64,000 bases of DNA from NCBI GenBank assembly GCA_963682175.1, contig OY821791.1:17512542-17576541 (forward strand), written 5' to 3'. Shown here in pieces: positions 1 to 10,410 of this stretch; within the stretch, counting starts at the first letter, position 1; every line of letters begins with the position of its first letter. A program made the position numbers and the translations under genes. Source of the DNA: Triglochin maritima (Eukaryota > Streptophyta > Magnoliopsida > Alismatales > Juncaginaceae). The notes beneath the pieces are model-generated. The model made no database searches. It had not been told where the DNA came from and was given only the letters and a program-made list of their open reading frames with translations.

Positions 1-876
1 GTGACTGTTGTGATGCCCAGTGGTCCTTTAGATGGCAGCGTCATTCCTAGTTCGGGGGCCACATCGCCAGACGTATTTGGGAGGGCGAGGATCGGAAGGT
101 TCTGAAGTGTCATAATCGGCACAAAGCTTGTACTACATTGCAGGGTTGGCGTTCAGTTTTGAGTGATGATATCACGGGGGGCATTACTAATAGAGGATTG
201 GGTCACTTGCCTTACAACATGTTCCCCTACCTTGACATGTCGTTGATATCTGCGTTTGTGGAGCGGTGGCAGCCTGACACCAACTCTTTCCACCTGTCTT
301 TCGGAGAAATGATGATCATGTTGCATGACGTGTTCCAGATCCTTCACATTCCTGTTGAGGGTCGTATGTTCAGTGCTCAGGCATCGACGGCTACGTTGAA
401 GAGTTATGTAGCAGAGTTGCTCGGGGTGAGTGTCAATAGTCTTGGGAGGGATAGCCCTTTTTTGGAGTGGCGGTGGTGTTAGCATCAACGTTGTTGACGA
501 CTTATACAGACGGGGACGACCTCCACGGACCGAGAATACGCAGTTGACTGCCTACCTGTTCTTACTACTCGGATGCGTCTTGTTTGTCGAAAAGAGCGGT
601 TGCAGGATCAAACCATGCGACATATTGGAGGCTAGGGATCCGGATACCATTGGTCAGTACTCATGGGGGTCGGCGACGTTGCCATACTTGTATCTCCAGT
701 TGGGGATAGCTAGTCGTACTGATTGTTCTGGTATTGCAGGTTGTCTTTCGCTGCTGCAGGCTTGGATATATTAGTATTTTCCTCCTTTTCGCCTGCATCG
801 GGAGCAGAAAATCATTGAGTCAGACTATCCTCGTTCACGTATGTGGGTTATCCAGAGCGAGGATAAGAGTGAGGGG
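1..876 (+). pseudogene. PMD (plant mobile domain) gene, N-terminal part, broken
   Basis: This encodes most of a plant mobile domain, the fold of MAIN/MAIL1 and of the serine/threonine phosphatase 7 long-form-like proteins. PMD proteins act in the nucleus, and the domain was named for its frequent presence in plant transposons. Family-like motifs read in order are GLGHLPYNMFPYLDMSLISA near 195-255, ERWQPDTNSFHLSFGEMMIM near 261-320, QLTAYLFLLLG, and GCLSLLQAWIY at 742-774. The frame must be changed near 50-75, and again in the T run near 459-464 where LEWRWC replaces the expected WSGGGVSI. A stop follows AWIY at 772. Coding similarity continues as MWVIQSEDKSEG (841-876) and ends where an antisense LTR begins. 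The rest of the gene lies at 17116-17543. The 5' end may lie outside the window. Confidence 0.8.
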
Positions 877-1115
877 TGTTTAAACGTTTTATTAATTACC
901 GCAAGTGCACTGCCGCGATGGAGCGGTGGCAAGTACAGGTCGATCCATGGGGAGGTGAGTAGTCTCTGGTTTGTCAGAAATCAGGTGGCGAATAAAGGGA
1001 GAAAAGATCTGGTTATGATAAGCTAAACTACACTAAACAAGTAAGTAAGAAATGCGAAAGAAAGCAACAAAGGATTGGATATCAAGAAGAGAAACCCCTA
1101 CGGGGTGGAGTGTGT
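877..1115 (-). mobile_element. Family B LTR, first fragment (antisense)
   Basis: Read on the minus strand, 885-960 matches the 3' end of the family A LTRs (TTGCCACCGC, GTGCACTTGCGG). The region 980-1110 matches 52560-52715, another antisense copy. The LTR therefore starts near 877 inside the PMD gene. It is cut at GGGGTGGAGTGTGT by the element at 1116-8539 and resumes at 8540. The last five bases, TGTGT (1111-1115), are one copy of that element's target duplication. The left edge is approximate and its own TSD cannot be checked, because the far side was lost. Confidence 0.75.
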
Positions 1116-1484
1116 TGATTGACATCATTTCATGCTTATATTTGTATCTTATATCCACTATCTTTCACCTAAACAATGCTATGTAACGAGTTTTATGTTT
1201 AGTTTTCAGGAATAAATAGGTTTGAAGAGATAAAACATAAAAAGACCCAAAAGTAGGGAAAAAGGACTGAATTGTGAGATCTGGGGACTGAGATGCAATG
1301 GAGAAGGACCTGAACATAAGACCGAATGACCTAAGAGCAAAACAGAATACTCCACACCATCATGGGGAGTATTTTAGCAATTCGATTCGGGTCGGAGCTC
1401 AAACAAGCCAAGTAAATGCATTCAAGACCAGCAAATATACCAAGAAAAACCCACAACAAATCTAAGCGCGATCCGGATCCTGTA

Positions 1485-1502
1485 GACCGCCAATTGGCGG
1501 TC
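1485..1502. promoter_or_regulatory. Single 18-bp palindrome in 5' LTR
   Basis: GACCGCCAATTGGCGGTC is a perfect palindrome about 120 bp upstream of the LTR TATA box. The 3' LTR of the same element has two copies here, so one 21-22 bp unit was gained or lost after insertion. It contains CCAAT in both orientations. Regulatory function is inferred from position and conservation only. Confidence 0.5.
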
Positions 1503-1622
1503 CGGATCTTCCCGGATCCGTTGAGTTTTCTGGAGCATGTGTATTAGTGCTTGTTTAGGCTATTTTTGGTATATGTTTAGTCCCACATCGGGGGATTGTC
1601 CTGGATTACATTTTTCTATGGC

Positions 1623-1630
1623 TATAAATA
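1623..1630 (+). promoter_or_regulatory. TATA box of family A 5' LTR
   Basis: TATAAATA is followed by GAACTCCTCACC. The same block is at 7510-7517 and 20835-20842. The solo LTR at 50258 has TGTAAATA at the matching place. This is the likely Pol II core promoter of the element. Confidence 0.7.
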
Positions 1631-2756
1631 GAACTCCTCACCTTCCATTGTAACTACCCATTGCTTGGTGGCATTCTCTCTACTAAGGAGTAAGCCTTGA
1701 AGCAAAACTCAAGGTGGAGAAGAATGCTACCTTCAATGTGAGTCATTGTTAATAAAATAATTGTTCTAGTTTCTTTTAATCTTGTCTTCTAATTTGTGCA
1801 TGCTTGTTTAGTCTTTCCTTTCCTTTTAAGCTTCTTTAATACTCCTTTCTTGCTTAGTTAAATTTCTTTTCAGTGTAATGTTTCATTTTGTTAATGTAGG
1901 TAGAGTAATGATTAGTGAGTAGTTCCATCCCCATTTGGGGGTGGAGAAATATGTGATATGATCATGTAGTGTATTAGGTGTGTGTTATCTTAATCCCTTG
2001 AGCCTTATATGATTTCCATAACCATCTAATGGGATTTCACTCTTATCTTTTATATGCTAATGCTCTTGAATGAAGCTTAGCTTATGCTTAGATTAGTGGA
2101 CCTATTTTATGGGGAATGATAAGGTGAGGATATGGATGGAATTAATATTGGAAACAGAATTTGTAGTGTATGTACTATTGTTGCATTTACCTTGGTTAAT
2201 GTCTTGTATGTTTTAATGATATTGGGTTATGTTATACATGTGGAGGCATAGTAGGGTCTAGTCTTTATACATGCGTTCATTTAGCTTCATTCCAATTATT
2301 GCCTTGTATGTTTTAATGATAAAGTCTTATCTTAATTCATGTGGAGGCATAATAGGGTCTAGTCTTTATACATGAGTTCATTTAGCTTCATTCCAATTAT
2401 TGCCTTGTATGTTTTAATGATGTAGTCTTATCTTATTTCATGTGGAGGCAAACTTGAATTTAGTTTTATGATTTCATGCACTACATGTTGTGAGGAGCAT
2501 AATTGAACACACACACACACATCTTTATATTCACATTATTTCTCTACCCCATATGAGGTTTACTTTTATTTCTTATCTTCATTTCCTTTTGCATCTTAAT
2601 GTAGTTTAGTGTAACCAACATTTCTCTCCTTTCTTTACCACTCGCCTTCGAACAAACCAAAAGTCAACACACCTCCCTGCGGATCTACCCGTAGTTGTCA
2701 CCGCTTCAACGCGGCCGTGCACTTGCGGTTTAAAGAAAACGAATCAATCAAGTTTT

Positions 2757-2774
2757 TGGCGCCGTTGCCGCGGA
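2757..2774 (+). other. Primer binding site of family A element
   Basis: TGGCGCCGTTGCCGCGGA starts six bases after the LTR end. TGGCGCCGTTGCC is the start of the PBS complementary to the 3' end of tRNA-Asp, used by many plant Ty3 elements. There is one departure from the common ...CGGGGA form. Confidence 0.85.
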
Positions 2775-3891
2775 GGTGCTCTGTCCAGACTTTGGTTTGG
2801 ACGATTCCAGTGGTTTTAAATTTTTTTCTTTTTTAGTTTTGCTTTGTTTCAGGGAACCACCGGATCAAGGGGAGGCTATTGGACGAGTTTGAGCACAAAA
2901 GACTCAACAGTGACCGCCAATCAGCGGTCTGGGACCGCCAATTGGCGGCCTGGTGAGCATCTTTAATCTTCATTTTTGTTCTGGTAGTTTGTGCGTTGAT
3001 ATTAGTTGTCTGGGAGCACAATCTTGCATGTTCTGATTTCTAGTTTGCTCCGAGATCAGTAAACCAATCCCCATTAATCAACTTGGCCTTAAAATCCAAA
3101 GCAAAAGACTAGACATTCTTACTTGTTTAGGTCACGCATCATGTACTTGACATAGGCACGTAGTTGTCTTTTCTTTTAGCTTTATTTTCAGTTGTTGAGC
3201 GCTGGCGTGAGGTACGTTTTTCCTACACTCATTCATGCATCTTGTATGCCCATGCATTAGTTAGTAGGAATTGCATCAGGACAAGAGTGACTTGAGCATT
3301 TGATTATAGCAATTGATTGCTAGATTTAGGATCAAAACGCTACTAAGGAGGGGTTGTCCCATAAAAGATAAGGTGGGGGATTTCATCACCCTTTCCTTCG
3401 CCCCAAAAATCACTCTTAATCAAGACTTAACTAAAAGCAAGTACACATTGGCCCTAGGATTTCGGACGCACTAGGAGAGTAATCTAGTTGAGACCGTCAT
3501 GGCCTGATCGGCGTTGCCTACCTTGTCGATAGTAGGAGATACTGGATCTCCGGATCTGGTATCACTTGCTGGGTATTGTGGTCTTCGTTGTAGGGAGGTC
3601 AGGCGTGTCGACGCTAGTGACCTTGAAGTTAGGCGTCGTCTAGCCGAAGGACCCATTGCCTTACATTATTTGAGCTGTGCTTGCTAGTTAGGCTTCTACC
3701 TGATCCCATTACACACGCTAGCTCTAGGATTCTTCCATTCTCCTCTGAGTCATCTTCTTCTCACCTTCTTCTACGTTATAGTATCCTCCCCTTTACACTA
3801 TCTGGTAGCGTTTTAGGGTCGAGTCGAGCACTTTTTGCGAGTTTAGCCTCGTGGTGGTGAGAGTGGTCGACTCGAGTGTTTTTTTGTTGAG
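2775..3891 (+). other. 5' leader of family A element
   Basis: This is non-coding leader between PBS and gag. It carries a palindrome pair (2912-2950). Its block at 3110-3300 (GGTCACGCATCATG, GAGGTACGT, TTGCATCAGGACAAG) recurs in diverged form at 63665-63825 behind the family G LTR. That shows the two elements share a lineage. Short open frames here resemble nothing known. Confidence 0.7.
2912..2950. promoter_or_regulatory. Palindrome pair in the leader, 21-bp period
   Basis: GACCGCCAATCAGCGGTC (2912-2929) and GACCGCCAATTGGCGGCC (2933-2950) are two slightly decayed copies of the LTR palindrome, 21 bp apart. They lie 140-200 bp behind the PBS, so the motif is not confined to the LTR. Role unknown. 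Confidence 0.5.
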
Positions 3892-5186
3892 ATGGATGGT
3901 TACATGGGCGACCATCCATATCATTGATGGGACCAGGACAATTCTTCCTGGTATTCTGGACCAATGCAACCTGGGGTGGCTCAGACTAACACCCCGTATG
4001 GTTGGGACAATCTTAATTGTGTGACTGAGCAATCTTCATATTGGGGTAACATGAGAGAGGCACCGACTGCTAGACCACAATCTAGTTATGTCGGATCATA
4101 TGCTGGTCAACAAACTAAGACATTACAACAAACTTTGGCCTCTTTCATGCGTGCGGTAGACGACCTGAGTGCACCGGTGGCTCCAGTAGCCGTGTCATGC
4201 GACTCTTGTGGGTTGAGTGGTCATGTTATCGGGGAATGTCCTTATGTTCCCCCAGAGCCTAAGTATGAGCATACCTTTTCCCAAAATGCTCAATATGACC
4301 ATTACGCATCCGCGTACAACCCGAGAGTGATGGATTCGTGGGAGACAATTCTTATTCAAATTCTTATACATCATTTTCACCCCAGTATCCTCCTCCCAAA
4401 TACCCAGAAGTCTACCAACACCTCACTTCAAATTATTGGACTCATTCTCAGCCCATCAACACCCAACCCCAAAATTTGTCAAATTCGGACTTGGACCTCA
4501 TAGTTGACCGCATACCTGATTCCTTGAGACAAACTTTCCTTACGTTCATGGAAACCACTCAACAGTCCATACAAAATATGGCACTGCAAGTGAGTCAAAT
4601 GTCGCAGCAATTACGTGAACGTGAGGAGAGTAACTTTTTTGGTCAACATGAGGATTCATCTATTGATATCGAACCACCACCACATCCACAAATTCAAAGC
4701 ACAATCTTTCAAAGTCAAACTCCTAGTCAGTCTGAGGGACTTGGGGTTTCAATTCACGATCACCTAGTGGAGGATTCGATTCAAATTGAGAATAACAAGG
4801 ACCAGCTTCATTATGAGTCGGCACAAGATTGTGCCTTATCTTTTTGTCTCGTGGCCCTTGAGCCACATGATCTTCATGTTGTGCCTCTTAAGGACTCACC
4901 TCTGGTGGAGCAAGAGCTCCCTAGTACCCTCAATTTCAAACAACTTCATGAGAGTTTGCCTCTCACTATTGTTCCTGATCATCTTGGAAATGATAGAACA
5001 TCAAACAACTACATTGCTAATGAGGGTATTAAGAGTTCCTTGGAGGATACCTTGGGTATGACACCCACTTTTTGTTCGCCTGGTGTGTCGGACATGCCTA
5101 ACGAGGTTCTTGACCTCGTTCCGACGCACCAGCCTGTTGGTTGGGGAGTTTGGATTGACGATCATAACTTCAGCACCGCAACATGA
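3892..5186 (+). pseudogene. gag pseudogene of family A element
   Basis: Gag forms the retrotransposon capsid and binds its RNA. The best start is ATG at 3892 (MDGYMGDHPYH), followed at once by an in-frame TGA. Reading continues from 3928 to about 4335, then shifts by one frame to 4338-5186. A CCHC zinc knuckle, CDSCGLSGHVIGECP (CX2CX4HX4C), lies at about 4198-4242. It is followed by a Gln/Pro/Ser-rich stretch and the helix-like MALQVSQMSQQLREREE near 4579-4629. The upstream capsid part usual in plant Ty3 gag is not recognisable. After 5186 there is no pol. The knuckle and element context support gag; the first and last thirds are less certain. Confidence 0.75.
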
Positions 5187-6960
5187 GAAACTCTTCTTCC
5201 GTTACCCCATATTTCCCAAACTCTTGAGTGGTTTAAGCTCTCTCATTTTGATCATTTGAATGAGACACCTTTGCGTCCAATTCATGAACCTCTCATTTCA
5301 TCTTGTGCTCTTTGTGAAGGGGGCTCACGCATGAGTATTCTGGCCCCGCGTGGTGTCATGTTCCCTTTCCAAGTGCATGGACCCACGTTTGAGGTTCCCA
5401 TTTGATGTCTTTCGACAAATGAAGATGGGAACTTATGTTTGTACATAGTTATATTAAAAAAAGTACAATAAAAGACTCCTTCAGTGAGCATCGATTGTTG
5501 TGGGCTCCAACCTTTGAGTATTTGGGCCCATTTTCTTTCACGTATTCATATCCCTTCTTTAGCATCTCACAGGTTTGAGGGAATTCGGGTTTGTGTCCAT
5601 CAACATGACCTTGAACTTCCCTTTGTACTTCATGTTGGTGAGATCTCTCCTTTTTCATGCATAACTCCATGTAGTATTTTGCTCGCATTCATTGAGGACA
5701 ATGCATGAAGTAGGTGTGGGAGTGTTTTTACGTGTGTACATAGTCGAGTCTTTTCCTTTGATTTTTGTTTTCTTTTGTGTGCATTGTTAGGGTCATGTTA
5801 GTGTGCTGCATTTAATATCGACATATCTGCTTGTCATAATCCTTTGGTGACTTGTCTTCTTTTGCTTGCCTAGTGCTTAAAAAAATTCACATTTCTTCAA
5901 AATCTTTATGTGTTCGCGAACAAAAATGTTTTGTGGGTTTTGTGTGTGCGTAGCATGTGCAAAACCGTTGAGAGGCAAAGTAAAAAGAAAGCTCCCAAAA
6001 TTGTCTTGAACTTGATGCATTAGGATATCTAGTAAAGTGGCTTTAGGATTTATCGAGCCGTTAGGATGCACCCCGGTTTTCCCTTGAGGGTCAGTAATCA
6101 TAGGGTTTCAGTGATCAAACATTTAAAGAAGTCCACCCTGAACCTAGTGAGTCAATAATTCGTGTCTGTTAACTTAAGGAAGTTTGTTGTAGTCAAGGAC
6201 CCTTTAAATCTTGTTGTGAGACATTAAGTGTAGGGTTTTGGTTCATGTGTAGATAAGAAATAAGTGAGTATGTGTTCTCTCTTCTCGCACGTCTCCTATC
6301 ACTCGGGAAAGTAGGTCTGCGGGACTTTGTGCCTGGTGCTTTCGAGTCATCTGACTTGGGATGCACCAACCAAACTCCCGTTACACGGGTGGTAGGAATC
6401 GCCCTATGTGGAGATTTGGGGAAAGGTGTACGTGATATTGTAAGTCCTCATGGGCAATGATGCTCGAAACCTGACCCTGGGAGAATGAAGTTCCAACTAA
6501 TAAAAAGAAAAAAAGAAAAAGAAACAAAAATCAGAAAAAAAACAAAAAGAAAAAAAATGCAAATAAGAACCTTAATGGACTTTACACTTTGTATCACTTG
6601 AGGATGTTGAGGTTGTCAATGTCTTTCACTTAATTCCTTATTTAACTTGCACGAATGGTTCATTAGGTTAGGTGTGTGGACTGATTACCTTTATAGAGTC
6701 GCCCGTAGGATTACCGCGTCCAATGATCGACAAAATTTGTCCATCGAGTCGAGTGTCTAGATTGAATAATGCATCTTGTTCAGATTTTGTGGGTATATCC
6801 GCTGAAAACCCTCAGGAGAAAACACTCCTCCTCCTTGGCGACAAGGAGGTTTAACGGCTTGTTGCACGTGCTAAGTGCAACCGTGATTCCTACGAAAGTG
6901 AGTTAGGATTTCTTATTTTTTCGTATGCTTTTCTCTTTCTTTGTTTTGCTCGGGACTAGC
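5187..6960 (+). other. 3' internal non-coding region of family A element
   Basis: This is about 1.8 kb without recognisable protein. An open stretch ends at 5706 just before GTAGGTGTGGGAGTG, a purine-rich string like the one at the true 3' end. An A-rich low-complexity tract lies at 6500-6560. I see no reverse transcriptase or integrase motif on either strand. Confidence 0.6.
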
Positions 6961-6982
6961 AAAAGTTAGGTGTGGGGGTATT
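6961..6982 (+). other. Polypurine tract of family A element
   Basis: AAAAGTTAGGTGTGGGGGTATT abuts the 3' LTR (TGATTGAC from 6983). Its place and purine richness fit the plus-strand primer for reverse transcription. Confidence 0.8.
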
Positions 6983-7350
6983 TGATTGACATCATTTCAT
7001 GCTTATATTTGTATCTTATATCCACTATCTTTCACCTAAACAATGCTATGTAACGAGTTTAATGTTTAGTTTTCAGGAATAAATAGGTTTGAAGAGATAA
7101 AGCATAAAAGGACCCAAAAGCAGGGAAAATGACTTAATTGTGAGATCAGGGGACTGAGATGCAAGGGAGAAGGACCTGAACGTAAGACCGAACGACCTAA
7201 GAGCAAAACAGAATACTCCACACCATAATGGGGAGTATTTTAGCAATTCGATTCGGGTCGGAGCTCCAACAAGCCAAGTAAATGCATCCAAGACCAGCAA
7301 ATATACCAAGAAAAGCCCACAACAAATCTGAGCGCGATCCGGATCCTGTA

Positions 7351-7390
7351 GACCGCCAATTGGCGGTCTGGAACCGCCAATTGGCGGTCC
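7351..7390. promoter_or_regulatory. Paired perfect palindromes in 3' LTR
   Basis: ACCGCCAATTGGCGGT occurs at 7352-7367 and again at 7373-7388, exactly 21 bp centre to centre. They lie about 130 bp upstream of the TATA box at 7510. The same pairing with 21-bp spacing is seen at 2912-2950 and 20676-20714. Each unit carries CCAAT in both directions. The spacing places both sites on one face of the DNA. Confidence 0.6.
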
Positions 7391-7509
7391 GGATCTTCCC
7401 GGATCCGTTGAGTTTTCTGGAGCATGTGTATTAGTGCTTGTTTAGGCTATTTTTGGTATATGTTTAGTCCCACATCGGGGGATTGTCCCAGATTACCTTT
7501 TTCTATGAC

Positions 7510-7517
7510 TATAAATA
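7510..7517 (+). promoter_or_regulatory. TATA box of family A 3' LTR
   Basis: TATAAATA in the block shared with 1623-1630. Confidence 0.65.
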
Positions 7518-8539
7518 GAACTCCTCACCTTCCATTGTAACTACCCATTGCTTGGTGGCATTCTCTCTACTAAGGAGTAAGCCTTGAAGCAAAACTCAAG
7601 GTGGAGAAGAATGCTACCTTCAATGTGAGTCATTGTTAATAAAATAATTGTTCTAGTTTCTTTTAATCTTGTCTTCTAATTTGTGCGTGCTTGTTTAGTC
7701 TTTCCTTTCCTTTTAAGCTTCTTTAATACTCCTTTCTTGCTTAGTTAAATTTCCTTTCAGTGTAATGTTTCATTTTGTTAATATAGGTAGTGTAATGATT
7801 AGTGAGTAGTTTCATCCCATTTGGAGGGTGGAGAAATATGTGATATGATCTTGTAATGTAGTAGTGTGTGTTATCTTAATCCCTTGAGCCTTATATGATT
7901 TCCATAACCATCTAATGAGATTTGACTCTTGTCTTTGATATGCTAATGCTCTTGAATGAAGCTTAGCATATGCTTAGACTAGTGGACCTATTTTATGGGG
8001 AATGATGAGGTAATGATAAGAATGAAATTAATATAGGAAACATGACTTGTAGTGCATGTGCTCTTGTTGCGTTGGCCTTGGTTAATACCTTGTATGTTTT
8101 AATGATATAGTCTTATCTTAATTCATGTGGAGGCATAGTCGGGTCTAGTTTTTATACATGAGTTCATTTAGCTTCCTTCCAATTATTGTCTTGTATGTTT
8201 TAATGATGTAGTCTTATCTTATTTCATGTGGAGGCAAAGTTGGATTTAGTTTTATGATTTCATGCACTACATGTTGTGAGGAGCATAATTGAACACACAC
8301 ACACACACACATCTTTATATTCACATTATTTCTCTACCCCTATGGGATTTAGTTTTATTTCTTATCTTCATTTCCTTTTGCATCTTAGTGTAGTTTAGTG
8401 TAACCAACATTTCTCTCCTTTCTTTATCACTCGCCTTCGAACAAATCAAAAGTCGACACACCTCCCTGTGGATCGACCCGTATTTGCCACCGCTTCAACG
8501 CGGCCGTGCACTTGTGGTTTAAATAAAATGAATCAATCA

Positions 8540-9237
8540 TGTGTGCACATATGAAGTGAAATAAGTGATGAATGACGCGTGTAAGCATGTATGTGTGTGT
8601 CGTGTGTGTGTTTTCATGCATAGGAAGTGTCTAAAGATATGGCAAAACCTATCAATCCATTCACACAATGTATCGACAATTACTACTTGATTATCATAAG
8701 ATTAGGCTCAGCATGAGAAGTGTCTAAAGATATGGCAAGACTCATCAAAAACCATAAACTCATGTGAAGAACAAAGCTAAGCATGGGAGGTGTCTAATTC
8801 TTATGGCAAAACTCATCAAAACAAAGTTTCTTCAATCAAGCAAGCAACCAACCACAAATACAAATACTTAACTAACATGTAGCATGTTCAACAGGAAATT
8901 TCAGTCAATAAACATGAGGAAACTAAGCATGGAAAGTATCTAAATTTTATGGAAAAATTCATCAAAATCCCTCAACATCTAGATGATTAAAATACCACCA
9001 ATGAACATACAAACATATAAGTCTACACAATCCAAAATTCATCAAACATCCAAACATCACAACATATATGTACATCATCTCCACCCCCAACAAGGGATGA
9101 AACTACTCCCTAATCATTAACCTAACTATTATCTCAAGAAAGGAAAACATATTAACTAAGTCTACTAAGATTAATGAAACAAAATTAAGCTAAGCATGCA
9201 AGAAGATAAAAGAGACAACATTAAACTACCAAAAATT
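8540..9237 (-). mobile_element. Family B LTR, second fragment (antisense)
   Basis: This continues 877-1115 after the nested element. It matches 52740-53190 (GTTTTCATGCATAGGAAGT, GGCAAAA repeats, CCCCAAC...GGGATGAAACTACT) and, inverted, 51061-51530 of the solo LTR at 50258. Several diverged copies of a block with GGAAGTGTCTAA...ATGGCAAAACTCATCAA lie at 8625-8960. The fragment stops at 9237 where the family C LTR was inserted. The rest of the LTR is missing from the window at this locus. Confidence 0.8.
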
Positions 9238-9813
9238 TGTAGGATCGTATGGGTTTCTAATTCTAATCACTTTCAAGCCTAATTGCCTACTTGTTTAATA
9301 GATCAAGTATATGCAGTGGAATTAAAACAAATAAACAAGCAAGCAAGGTAAAGGTAAGGAAATAAAGCAAACCAAAATGGAGACGGGGGATTTTACAGAG
9401 GTTCAGCGCCCCACCCGGGTCCCAATCCTCTCTTGCAAGCTCCGTTCGGATCACCGAGCTCCGCTCATGACTTCACTAACCACTCCCCGTTCCGGACCGG
9501 GAGAGAACGCCTTTACAATATTCAAACTTGCAAACAACCCTCGTTGAGCTTGGCTCCTCCTCTCACAATCCAAGAGGGACACTTCGGACTCTCACCGAAG
9601 TCTATACTCTTGTCTTGGGCTTTCACCAAAACCCTTGCTTCTTTGACAACAATGGAGTGGAACAACACTCTCTAATCTTGAGCACACTTGAGTGAGAATG
9701 GGATTTAAGACTAAGTGTGGAAGGTTTTGAGCTTTTGAGTGTGTGGAGCTTTCTCTCTAATGTAGGGGACAATATAGAGTAGGAGAGTTGTGTTAAAATG
9801 TGTTTTACAACTC

Positions 9814-9821
9814 TATTTATA
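9814..9821 (-). promoter_or_regulatory. TATA box of family C LTR
   Basis: TATAAATA on the minus strand, in CAACTCTATTTATAAG as printed. It is conserved at 16972-16979, 25225-25232 and, in the plus orientation, 45547-45554. The palindrome array lies just upstream in the LTR's own direction. Confidence 0.65.
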
Positions 9822-9910
9822 AGCATTATAGAGAATATAGTCGTTGGGCTTAATTGGGTAAGAGTTGGTGTAAGATACACAAAACCGAAACTTGCATGAC
9901 ACAATTCAAG

Positions 9911-10410
9911 ATGAGTTCGGTCGACCATACAGGCATAACAGTTGACCGTTTGGCAAAATGAACTCAGTTCGGTCGACCGGTTAAAGAACGGTCGACCGCC
10001 AAAGGCTATATAATCTAGGTACACTTAAGTTATCAGTTGAACACCGAGATAGGTTCGGTCGACCGATTTATAACATGCTCTTTAGGGTTCACAAACAAGA
10101 TCATATTCGGTCGACCGATACAAGGTCCACGGTCGACCGAAAACTAACAGGAAGTTCGGGTTTGTCAAGACATCTAAGTTGGTCGACCGAATAAGGTCAT
10201 CGGTCGACCGATAGGGAAAAGTATTTTTGGGGTATTTGGAAATAATACTAAAACTACCGTTGGGTATAATACGACAAATCTAATGGTCGGAAAAATGTGT
10301 TAACTCAGTCGACCGAAAAGGTCTGGACAGTCGACCAAAACTAGGTTGTAAAACACCAACTGGGTAATTGATCACTCGGTCAACTGAACGGTCTGTTTCG
10401 GTTGACCAAA
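9911..10410. promoter_or_regulatory. CGGTCGACCG palindrome array, family C
   Basis: There are about a dozen copies of the 10-bp palindrome CGGTCGACCG or one- and two-base variants. Clear pairs are 9970/9989 (19 bp), 10108/10130 (22 bp), 10180/10201 (21 bp) and 10306/10328 (22 bp). Variants are mainly C-to-T or G-to-A. The array lies upstream of the LTR TATA box in its transcriptional direction, as a U3 enhancer would. Function is inferred. Confidence 0.65.

Larger units (their letters stand above)
1116..2750 (+). repeat. 5' LTR of family A element
   Basis: This LTR is 1635 bp, starting TGATTGACATC and ending GAATCAATCA. It is near-identical over long stretches to 6983-8539. It has a TATA box (1623-1630), one palindrome GACCGCCAATTGGCGGTC (1485-1502), and a block around 2195-2460 in which a unit containing TTGTATGTTTTAATGAT is present three times. 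The 3' LTR has fewer copies of that unit, which explains the 78-bp length difference. Confidence 0.93.
1116..8539 (+). mobile_element. Complete gag-only Ty3-like LTR retrotransposon, family A
   Basis: This is a 7424-bp element with two long LTRs, a primer binding site, a degraded gag and a polypurine tract, flanked by the 5-bp duplication TGTGT (1111-1115 and 8540-8544). The LTRs begin TGATTGA and end TCAATCA. No protease, reverse transcriptase, RNase H or integrase motif occurs in the 4.2-kb internal part, so it must have been mobilised in trans. The PBS and the zinc-knuckle gag point to the Ty3/gypsy superfamily, possibly near Athila/Tat; the lineage is an inference. It sits inside an antisense family B LTR. 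Two solo LTRs of the same broad family occur at 20309-21857 and 50258-51784. Confidence 0.93.
6983..8539 (+). repeat. 3' LTR of family A element
   Basis: This 1557-bp LTR has the same ends as 1116-2750. It differs by small indels: two palindromes instead of one (7351-7390), fewer copies of the block at 8090-8240, and a longer CA run (8293-8310). It is followed by TGTGT, the second target duplication copy. Confidence 0.93.

Noticed and set aside
841..1026. A 61-codon plus-strand frame that could extend the PMD protein
   Set aside because: Only the first dozen codons fit PMD. From about 877 the DNA is the reverse of the family LTR 3' end.
2833..3021. A small minus-strand frame behind the PBS
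   Set aside because: It overlaps the palindrome pair and the element leader, with no start context or motif.
3471..4032. Minus-strand frames near the gag start
   Set aside because: They are shadows of the plus-strand gag and leader. No motif.
9911..10410. The repeated GGTCGACCG sites as a CRISPR-like array
   Set aside because: Repeats are 10 bp, palindromic, irregularly spaced, decayed and inside plant LTRs. There are no unique spacers of constant length.
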